A DNA stretch of 64,000 nt. Origin: Leucosporidium creatinivorum (lineage: Eukaryota; Basidiomycota; Microbotryomycetes; Leucosporidiales; Leucosporidiaceae). A program made the translations under genes and the position numbers. Positions within the stretch are counted from its first letter, which is position 1. Each line of letters starts with the position of its first letter. Location of the stretch: positions 20,787 to 84,786 of the forward strand of contig BCKL01000031.1 in assembly GCA_001600635.1 (NCBI GenBank), in the 5' to 3' direction. Under the pieces are notes generated by a model. That model ran no database searches, had not been told where the DNA came from, and saw only the letters and a list, made by a program, of their open reading frames with translations. Positions 34,986-43,947 of the stretch are shown one piece after another.

Positions 34986-37122
34986 TCACAACCTCACCCT
35001 GGCCCTCGCCGTCTCAATCATCACCTCGTTCGTCTTGGCCGGCTCTTTGTGCTTGGGAGTCTTGGTCGAGCCTTTGGTGTAGGAGGAAAGGGAGGGCTTG
35101 GGTTTCCTGTCGGCGAGAGGGAAGGAGGAGGAAGTCAGCCATCGCCGAGGAGAGCGCTTTAGGCTGAGTGAGCGTGGTGGAAAGCGCCTTCGCTTGTCGT
35201 GTGGAGCGCATGCGGAAGGGAGGTTCGTCAAGAAGAGCTGTGGAGCACTCACTTCTGATCAGGTGTAAACCACCATTGCACCTTGTCGATCTGTCCGAGC
35301 TTCATGTCTAGCGGTCGAGTGAGCGTGATCAGCGGACTGTACGTAGCTCGTCCGAGCTACGGTGTGGTGGTGCAAGCTCTACGCGAGCCGGAAGAGACAG
35401 CAAAGCTCACCGGTAGTCAGGCCGAAGAAAGCGGCTTGGCTCAAGTCGATCTGGTAGTCCTCGCAGCTGGAAGAGAGTTTGTCAGCAAACGCTCGTAGAA
35501 GTGGAAAGTCGAACGAGCAAGCTCACTTGGCGCAAACTCCCTCGACTGCCGAGCGAGCGCGAGAAGCGGTCAGCGGCGTCCGGCGATGAAAACAACGTGG
35601 GAGAACTAACTCGTAGCTGATACCGTATAGTCTGTAGCTTCGTTCCACATCGAAATCCATGCACCGCAGCGAGGAGAGACCTTCGCGAGGTCGCCGTACT
35701 GCAGGACGAGAGGGGGGAAGTCAGCTCGGCGCTGGCGCTCGGTCGGCGCTCGCGAAGTCGACGAAATGAGACGACTCACAAACTTGGGCGAGACATGAAC
35801 TATGATTCGGGAGGAGAAGAGCGGAAGAAACGAGTCAGCGTTGCTATCGCTCAAGACTTCCACGGCGAACCCGAAGCGCAAGGACTCACCAACGAAATCT
35901 CCGTCGTTCGGCCTGCTCAAGCAAGGCGTGACGCCATTGTCGCTGACGAAGAATGTAGCTCGCGTCGTTTGAGTCTCGGAGGGGTTACCGGCGCTCATTT
36001 GGGTGGACTGAGGAGCGTCGGCCGTGAGGGAGGGGACCTGCTCGGCGATGAAGGGCGGGGATGAGGGAGCGGACGAAGTGGGTGGGGAGATGGCGAGGTG
36101 AGAAAGCACGGGAGCGGAAGGTATGAAGGACGAATGGGATGTAGCGAGGGGGAGGAAGGGCGAAGTCAGCGCACGCCCGAGAAGCCGAATCGACTCGCCA
36201 AAGCTCACCCAAGGAGTGCCCGTGGCTCCACCGGTCATAGTGCCAGGATCGCTAGCGTCCGATCCCGTCACTCCCTCATCATCCACCCCCATTGTCAAAT
36301 TGCTCTTGCCCTCGCCAGTCGAGATGACTCCCATTCCCGTCGCCGTCGCCGTGGCATTGCTGCTCGAGTCGGTGCTGTTCATCGTGCTGGTAGCAACAAG
36401 AGGGGTCGAAGTGGCTTCGGTGGGAGTGGCGGAGGGCGTGGCGATGGGGAGCGAACCGGCCGACGGAGAGGTCAAGTTGGACGTCGAAGTCGAGTTCTGC
36501 GCCGAGGCGTCGTCGGTCGAGGTGGTCGAGTTCTTGTTGTAGAACTGTAGGGCGAATCGTCAGCTATACGTCGAGGGTCAAGGCTTCCCTCTACTCACAT
36601 AGAACCCCAGTCCCGCCGCAATAATCACCACGATGACCACTCCGCCAATAATATACCAAATCGTGTTGCTCTTCTTCTCCTCTTCCTGCTGACCACCCTG
36701 AGGCCTCTTGGTCGCTACAGGCGCATTCTTGGGCTCCTTCCTCTCCTTGGTAGCCCCCTCGGAATCGCTGGCGCTGGCAGTCGGAGCGTCCGAAGCCGTC
36801 GCTTGCGAGTGGTCCGTCTCCGAGTCAGAGGGAGCGGCCGCGGCGCCTTTCTTGTTGCTGCCGGCGTTCGTAGGGAGGGAGCGGTAGATGGTCGGTTTGG
36901 TCTGTCGTTCGTTTGCGGAGGAGGAAGGTCAGCTCGAGTTCGGCGATGCTCGGCGCAGGGCTAGATAAGCGGAAATTCTCTACACACCGACTTGGACGAC
37001 CGCTTGCCACTGCTGCTACTCTTCTTGCTTCTCCTCGACGACGGTGTGCGTCCGACTGCCTTCTCCTCGTCCTCAGAGGCCGAAGATTCGGAGAAACTGG
37101 GAGCGCGGGATCGACGGGCCAT
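34986..37122 (-). CDS. Membrane-anchored double-psi beta-barrel (barwin/expansin-like) protein 2
   Basis: Ten exons: 37122-36988, 36901-36599, 36544-36209, 36037-35890, 35799-35780, 35698-35611, 35545-35527, 35466-35411, 35307-35253, 35106-34986; 426 aa. The layout is that of the neighbouring paralogue but shorter: a basic/Ser cytoplasmic part, one transmembrane span (124-146, IIGGVVIVVIIAAGLGFY), then FYNKNSTTSTDDASAQNST against NHKKNSTSTEDASSSNST in the paralogue. Both have a phase-0 intron at the end of the span. A Thr/Ser stalk leads to a DPBB domain (about 285-385): ATFFVSDNGVTPC, SPRCGAWISMWNE, IEGVCANCEDYQIDLSQ and KVQWWFTPD. It is probably also a wall-facing protein. Intron 3 (36208-36038) is in frame if retained, adding 57 residues, so two isoforms are possible. 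Exons 5 and 7 are only 20 and 19 nt. Confidence 0.75.
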
Positions 37123-37399
37123 ATCTCTTGGGGTGGGTTGGAATGTAGGGAAGCAGGGAGTGCTTCAGATGCGCTAGAAGAGCAGGAAGGCGAAAGGAAG
37201 CAGGATTGAGAGGCAGCGGACGAGGACCCCGAGGAGGAGTCGTCCGTGAAGCGGTGAGGGCGGGGACCCCGCAGAGAGAGTCGAGGAGCGAGCAGAGCAT
37301 TCTGTAGGACATCAGAGCGGCCGAGCGTATGAGAAGCGAAACGAGCAGATTGTAGTCGAATGCCAACCTCTGAATTTCGAGAGCGAAGCGGGTTTCACT

Positions 37400-39350
37400 C
37401 TGCCAAATCGCTCGTTCTCAGCTCGAATCGCCTACAGTAGCTTCTAACAGCTGACAAGACCTCCATTTCGACCTACAGCACCCCGCCCTACCCTCCTACA
37501 CCTTCTCCTCTCCCTTCTCAGCTCTCCTCGACTCACTCAACTCGACGCGTTCATCTCTAAGCGGATGGCAGGGCTATAGTGGGGGTGTCAGGGCCTGGCA
37601 GCAGTGGAGGGAGGAACAACAGGGTACAGGTGAGCTCTTCCATGCGTATGCTCGCTGTTGGAGTGCAGAACGAGGGCGGGGCTGCTGCTGGAGATGGGAC
37701 GAGCGGGCGACCTGCCGGAGAGCTTGATCAGGTTGGCTGGCTGCTGAGCGCGGTTGGCTGGCTGGTCTCCATCCACTTGAAGATCTCGCTGCCTTACTCT
37801 CTGTGTCTCCAGCTGCACAACGAAGGATTGAGCCCCTGCTCTCAGCTCCGCTCTGCGCTGGCTCGTGCTCTGAAGGAGAGCGCGGTCTGGCGTGGTCCGG
37901 CGTGGAGAAGATTGCAGGCGAGGTTTGTCATCATTTCTACGCCGTGCAGCCTCTCGTCAAAACCTGAGCTCGACGGAAGCTCGCGAGGGGTGTTCGCCGA
38001 GCAGCCAGCTCAAGCCAGGCCTTCGGCGAGGGCGCTGGGGGTCGGCTTGAGCTAAAAGGGCTCGACCCCTCTCTACATCGCAAGGTCTGGTCGCACTGGC
38101 TTTCAAGGAAGCTGCCAGGTCGCTCTTGTCGCCGCCTGAGTCCCGCGACGAGTTCGAGCTGTGCGTCGAGTAGGGTTCAGTTCGTTGCTCTTAAGCTCGG
38201 GGGGTTAGGGAGAACGCCACAGAGTTTTGACCCGTCACCTCTCCGCTTCTCGACATGTCTCATTGCTCTGCTGAGCCTCTCAGCTGTCTCGAGGCGAGTC
38301 GCTCGGCGCTGGCTCCCCATCTCTTCGGCGCTTGTTCCCGGCTGCGGGGGTACCTTGAGATATAACGGAAGTGCTACGGTTCGAGCCGACTTGTGCAGCT
38401 AGCTGCTTCTGCGTAGGCGAGACTTCACCCGCCGCTCGCCTCGCCGCTCTCTGCGCTCGTCGGGGCTTGGGGGAGGCCTGGGCGGGTACAGATGGGACTG
38501 TAGGGCTTGACGGTGACAGCTAGCTCGGATGGTGCTGCCAAGGCGTTATCTCAGCTGCGCGGGTGGCTGTTGACTGCCACCGCTGCCAGGCTCGGTTTTC
38601 AGCTCGGCTCTTCGTGCTGGAGCTGGTGTAGCGGCCGGTCTACGCGATGGAGGTCGTCGTGCAAAATCAAAACAGCACGGGGTTGAACAACGAGCACCGC
38701 TGGCTGCTGTCTCCGAACGTCATGCGCAGCTCGCCGAGCGGGCGTCGGAGTCTTGCCTGCTCAATTACGACCTTCAGCACTTTGCTGCGGGTGTAGCTGC
38801 GCTCACCAGCGTTCCTACCCCTCCTCCTCTTCTGCCTCACGCAGACCGCAGTCGCTTTGATCTCAGCTCGCTTTTGAAGAGAAGGCCATTGTCGCTCGCT
38901 CTCCGCGCCGAGTCGTATCTCGTGCTGAAGTACGCTTAGCATGGGTAGCTAAGTGGTCTGATGCTCTTTGCCGGTCTGAAGAGCCCTAGGCTGGGATGCG
39001 GAGCATCTCCTCGTTCACTCGGCGTCGTGCCAGTGGGCTGCTCCGTTCCGAGTGAGGACCAGCTGCTATCTACGATACTGCAGGCTTGGAGGGAAATCTC
39101 TGTGTGTAACGAGCTGTCTCTGTGAGCACCTCCCTGATCGCTCTGGGACAGTCGTCGGCGAGGCTCCTCGGCGCCGCCTCTCCCAGTCCTTCTTCCTCCC
39201 TCGGGCGGGGAGGGAGATCAGTCTGTGTTGGTGCTTGCTCGCGAGAGCTTCGGACGATGCATACTGCCGCCTACCACTCGGCAGCTGGCTCAGTAGCAGA
39301 CTGAACCTCGCTGGATCCGAGGCCGTCTCGCCTGGCTTCTCGCTCGTCTT
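37400..39350 (-). repeat. Dispersed repeat family, copy B (inverted)
   Basis: Read on the minus strand from 39350 to 37400 this is collinear with copies A and C. Examples are the ATGAACGCGTCGAGTTGAG block at its end (near 37545) and AGAGCCGAGCTGAAAACCGA (near 38605). Others are CAGGCAAGACTCCGACGCCC (near 38745) and GAGGAAGAAGGACT (near 39195), which pairs with 50519-50532 in copy C. Reading frames are broken. Together with the adjacent array (39900-40700) it mirrors 48200-52150. The end nearest 37400 abuts the 5' flank of the DPBB gene at 37122. Limits are approximate. Confidence 0.72.
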
Positions 39351-39576
39351 GGCTCTCCCTTGAGGGTTGGCTGGGGAGGGTGATCTGCTTGTTGCGGTCG
39401 CCTCCAGATATGCTCTTTCTCGGCTGCAGGGGCTCGTGATGGAGCCAGCTTTAGAGGGAGAAGGCATACCTCGCTACTCTCTTCCCGCGCTCGATTCTCC
39501 TCAGCGAGGGAGTCGGCGCTGGATGCCAGCGGGCGACATTGTCTCCCTCATCACAGCTTGACGTGTCTCAGTCAAG

Positions 39577-39850
39577 TCAAATCAGCATCAGCAGCTCCAT
39601 CAGCTCAGTGGCGTCCTCATGCTGGACCTCCTTGCGACGAGCCGAGCGGTGTTGAGCGCGGCGAGCCTTCTCGCTAACGACTTCCAGCCTAATGGACGTC
39701 TGATGCGCAAGGAGACATTTAGAGAGCGCACCCATATTGTTCAGTCTTGCTGGGATCGACTTGGCGACCGCGCGCTCGCTTCCGGCGCTCGTCCTCTGCG
39801 CACCGGTAGCGAAGGGCAACGTCGCTAGACGCCGAGCCCGTCCGAGCCTG
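39577..39850 (-). repeat. Segment shared with 49920-50140 (inverted)
   Basis: On the minus strand this reads as ESERA-like translation AVAKSIPARLN and ends in CTCGGCTCGTCGCAAGGAGG. The plus strand at 49920-50140 reads ATAKRIPARLN and ends CTCGGCTCGTCGCAAGGGAG. The sequences are collinear over ~220 bp with substitutions and indels. It joins repeat copy B to the tandem array, showing that the inverted duplication extends beyond the 1.8-kb core. It may be a decayed coding remnant, since similar peptide fragments survive in both copies. Confidence 0.65.
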
Positions 39851-39919
39851 GGGACCTTGCACACGGCGCAGTGGCTATACCTGTGCAGCGCTGTTTGTCC
39901 GGCCTGAGGCTGCGATCGC

Positions 39920-40690
39920 CCGCCGGCTTTCGGCGCTCGGTGGCTTCTCGCTTGCCCTGTTTCGCTCGAGCTGAGGAAGCTGGGGCTTCTTCGGCTTCGG
40001 CGATGAGGAGTTTGTCGAAGTGCCACCGAGCACGAGTCTTGCTCTACTTCACTCGTGCTTGCCCTCTGCGCTCGCTCGGCGGCTTCTCGCTCGCTGCCTT
40101 GCGGTCGGTGGTCTCACTCGCTTCGCCCTCAGATCCTGTCTCTTGCGCTCAGTGCGGTGTCCTGCCTTTCTCTCGCCTCCATCTCGCTCGGCGGCTTCTC
40201 CCTCGCTCCATTTCGCTCAAGTTGAGGCAGCTGAGGTTGTCTTGACTTTGGTGATGTGGAGTTGGGAAAGAGTGCATCGAACACGAGGCCTGATTGGCTG
40301 CAGATTCCTTCGTCGCCGTGGGTCTTCTCGCCGTTTCCTTTCGCTCAAGCCGAGGCAACTGGGGCTTCTTCGGCTGCGGCGATGCGGATCGTACTCAACG
40401 GCTCATCGAACATGAGGCTGGCATACTCCGCTCATCCTCCAAATCCGATGAGGCGCTCGCTCGGTGACTTCTCGCTCGCCATCTTTCGCTCGAGCCGAGG
40501 CGGCTAGTGCTGCCCTGGCTTCGGCAATGAGAATGTAGCGTCGGAGAAAGCATTGAACCCGATTTTAGTCTGCTGCACTCATCCTCCAACTCGGCGCGCG
40601 CTCGCGTGGTGTCCTCTCGCTCGCTTACCTTGCGCTCGAGCTGAGGCTGCAAGTGCAGACTCGGGAAAGGTGATGCGCGCATGGCTGCGA
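39920..40690 (+). repeat. Degenerate tandem array, unit about 100-150 bp
   Basis: Successive units repeat CGCTCGGCGGCTTCTCGCTC, then TTTCGCTCGAGCTGAGGC and a CTTCGGCTTCGGCGATG-type end. Starts fall near 39925, 40060, 40180, 40310, 40450 and 40600, with many substitutions. The inverted counterpart is at 48430-48880, where reversed units (for example CAGCTGCCTCGGCTCGAGCG near 48710) are seen. Repeats are imperfect and spacers are not uniform, so this is not a CRISPR array. Confidence 0.65.
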
Positions 40691-40699
40691 GTGTCATGC

Positions 40700-41463
40700 C
40701 AGTACGTACTAGCGACACGCTGAATGGTCCCGTGAAGGCTGCTCCCTTTCAAGAGGTTGGTAGCGCTCCTCCTTGCTCGTCGAGCTCAAGCCTGGCTCCA
40801 TACTGCTTCGCGCTAGCAAGACAAGCTATCTCCTATCATAATTGACCCTTTCCTGCTCTCCTCGCCTGCTCCGCATCCTCGTCAACTTCTTGGCCTTCGC
40901 CAACGCCCTTCAATCATCCGCGCCGAGTTCGAGAACTGCCGAGTTGTTGGCTGACTCTAAGCCGCGGCAAGTTGGCATCAAACTCCTGGTCTCGTATGTT
41001 CTCTATCTCTCGTCTGACTGATTTGAGCGTGCTGACCGACCTGCCTGCAGGCTCTTCGAAGTCGTGCTCGGTCGACGAGGGAAGTTCGGCTTGCAGTTCG
41101 AGAGCGTGCGTTGTCGCCCCAGGGGAGTAGGCTACGGAGCTGTAATTCAAATACTGCATTGTAGCGCACGCCGTCCCCAGCTGAATTCGACCGTGGTGAA
41201 TCGAGAGCTGCCTGCGAAGTCCGAGCGAGGAGGCGAGGTGGAGGCAGAAGGCGAGAAGAGCGCAAGGCAGCACAGGGAAGCTACAACAGCGTTATGTACA
41301 CTCAAATGAGCTCTGCAGCCCACCAAAGCCGAGTCACGGCCCTCACGCTCTAAGTGACCTCGACTTCCCTTCGCGTTTCGCGACTCTCACGCCGTCTGTC
41401 TCCTCGTCTTTCGCTTCGACCTCGCTAGAGCAGCTTCTGTAGCTCTCTCACCGCTCTACCAAG
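40700..41463. other. Intergenic and promoter of the Saf4/CCDC130 gene
   Basis: About 760 bp between the tandem array and the Saf4 start codon. No gene supported; the last ~150 bp are pyrimidine-rich, as expected near a fungal transcription start. Confidence 0.35.
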
Positions 41464-43355
41464 ATGCAGGGCTTCAACAAGGTCAATCTACTCTCTTTCT
41501 CCTGCTGTTTTACAGCCGCTCAAAGCACTCGCTAACTTCGATCTCGCCCTGCCCCCGCACAGTACCATCCACCTGACTATGACCCAGCGAAGCACTCGTC
41601 GTTGAACGCGTATCATGGCAAGCATGCGCTGGGAGATCGGTGAGTCGAAGTACAGCGCTGGGCAGGGCTGGCGACTCAGGGATGCGCTAGGAGCGGACGA
41701 GCTGAGCAGAGCTGGGCTGGGTGCGAGGAGGCTGAGGGAGCAGCGTTGGTGGCTTCTCCATAAACTGGGAACTGCTGAGCTGCTCTCCTCGCCCTCAAAG
41801 TCTCCGTGCTGGCCCACGAACTGGTGAGAAGGAGCGAGAGGGCGCCTCTAGTCCCCGTTGACTGGATGCTATGGTGCAGCGATTGGTTGGCGAGGTAGTG
41901 TTGCATGAGGAGCTTGGCTCGCCCCTGATTTCCCGCTGCACCAAAGCAGCTCGTCACCCAGCTGTGGCCGAGTGCTTCACCTCTCTCGTCGCTGTCGAGT
42001 TTCTGAAGCAGAGGTTCGGCGGGTCGAATATGGTGGTGGTGCGCTTGTCACCACTGCGTCTTACCTTTGCTGCCTCGCGCTGTCAATCCGCTAGCTCGGC
42101 CCCGAAGCGCTCGCTAACCACTTCGCCGAACCACCCCCTCCGTCGCAGAGCTCGCAAGATCGACCAAGGCATCCTCATCGTCCGCTTCGAGCTACCGTAC
42201 AACATCTGGTGGTGCGCCCCCTTCCCTTTCCTTCTTCCCAATACCACAGCTCCTTAGCTTACCCTTCGGCGATCCTCAGCGACCACTGCAACAACCACAT
42301 CGGCCAAGGCGTGCGGTACAACGCCGAAAAGTCCAAGGTCGGCAACTACTACTCGACGCCGATTTGGAACTTTCGGTGCAAGTGCCATCTGTGTCAGCAT
42401 TGGTTTGAGATTAGGACCGACCCAGCGGTGAGTTTGGCTTGTCTCGAGCTTCGGTGCTGAGAAGAAGGGGAGCTGATTGAGTGACAAATCGAACAGAATA
42501 CTCGCTACGTCGTCCACTCGGGAGCGAGGCAGAAGCACGAGGAGTGGGATCCAGCAGAGAACGGCGGAGTCGTGCTCGGTCCGTCCCTCCTCCTCCTTTC
42601 CCTGCCTCCCCCTTCAGCTAATCCCTCACCGTCACACAGACGCAAAGACGGACACCCCACCCGACCCCTTCACCTCCCTCGAAAAGACCGTCACGCAAAA
42701 GACCCGCGCCCTCTCCGCCGCCGCCGGTCTTCACGCACTGGAGGAAGACCGTCACGCGCAATGGTCCGATCCCTACGCCGCTTCCTCGCTCCTGCGCTCC
42801 AACTTTCGGAAGGCGAAGAAAGTGCGAGTGGAGAGTGTGGGACGGGCAGAGGGCGTTAGGGAGAGGTATGGGCTGGGGGAGAGGGTTGGAGTGCAGGATT
42901 TGAGGACGCCGGCGAGGGAGGTGAAGGAGGTGGAGGATAGGGAGTGGGAGGAGGCGAGGAGGGAGAGGGAGAGGAGGGAGGGCAAGGAGAGGGAACGGAG
43001 GAGGGGCGAGAGGGAGAGGGTGGGTTGGGCCGCTTCGCCGGCGCTGAAGCAGGGGAACAAGGAGAGGAGGGAGAGGAAGATCAAGCCGCTCCCTTCGTCG
43101 TCTTCATCGCGCTCAGGATCGAAGCCCGGTTCGACCTCGACAGCTCCGACCTCACCAGCCCTCGCCGCCCTCTCCGCTCGACTTGGGCTCGCTTCGGCGC
43201 TCAAGGCGGATCCCTTCCTCCCTTCCATCTCGGCCTCTTCATCTGCACCCTCATCCTCGAGCGGAGGGAAGAGCTCGGCGGATAGATTGAGGAAGGCGAG
43301 GGAGCTGGTTGGGCTCGTAGGCGGGAGCGGAGGAGGGAAGAGGAAGCGGGAATGA
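41464..43355 (+). CDS. SAF4: Spliceosome-associated protein, CCDC130/Saf4 (YJU2B) family
   Basis: Six exons: 41464-41481, 41563-41639, 42149-42211, 42280-42427, 42497-42578, 42640-43355; 367 aa. The first residues MQGFNKYHPPDYDPAKHSSL and NAYHGKHALGDRARKIDQGI are the hallmark of CCDC130/Saf4. They are followed by the zinc-binding halves CDHC (53-56) and CKCHLC (86-91) around VRYNAEKSKVGNYYSTPIW, and then the conserved EIRTDP and EEWDP. The C-terminal half is a charged Arg/Glu coiled region and a Ser/Lys tail. The family joins Yju2-type step-I factors that help branch-site docking; Saf4 also counters use of poor 5' splice sites. Exon 1 is 18 nt. Intron 2 (509 nt) is far longer than the others. 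The gene is convergent with the forkhead gene. Confidence 0.92.
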
Positions 43356-43947
43356 GCGGCGGAGCGAGGGCGTGTAGATAGGCTTTCGGGTTGTACATCT
43401 GGCTAGTCGTGTTGTTGTGCATATCGTCTCGTTGTTATTCTCTCGACCCGACTGATCAAGCGTGAGCTCGCGAGCGGGGTTTGACGGTTCGGCGCTCCCC
43501 GTTCGCTTTGCTGCTCTCGCTCTCTCCGCGCCACGACCAAAATATCACACAGAGTCGCCTTGGGGGCCATTTTGGTATTTCGCACAATCAAAGGGTTTGG
43601 GAAGTCATCGAGTCGAGCCGAGAAGGGAAGGGGAGGGGGGAGTAAGCCTCGCCACAGCAGTGAGAGGACAAGCGAAGAGGGGGGGTTATATGAAAGAGAA
43701 AGGGGAGAGAGAACCGAGAGAAAGAGAGAGCAAAAGCTAGAGAACACACACATCCACCGCCACGCCCGTCGCCGTCGCCGAGCCGAGCTTATTCCACAGG
43801 TTGTTGAAAAGATGCCGATGCCGTTCCGTCCGTCCGAGAGAGAAGTCCGTTCGTTCGTTCGAGTCGAGGTCTATAGCGCCGTGTAAAACGAGTCAGCTCC
43901 ACGCCGAGCAGCTCTAATCGCAAGGCCAACGAGCCAGACTCACCGCC
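43356..43947. other. Convergent intergenic
   Basis: About 590 bp between the stop codons of the Saf4 and forkhead genes, carrying the two 3' ends. A purine-rich AGAGAGAGAA stretch lies near 43690-43735. No gene seen. Confidence 0.35.

Noticed and set aside
39920-40690. CRISPR-like spacing of repeats
   Set aside because: Units are degenerate, spacers are uneven and related to the repeats, and the genome is eukaryotic.
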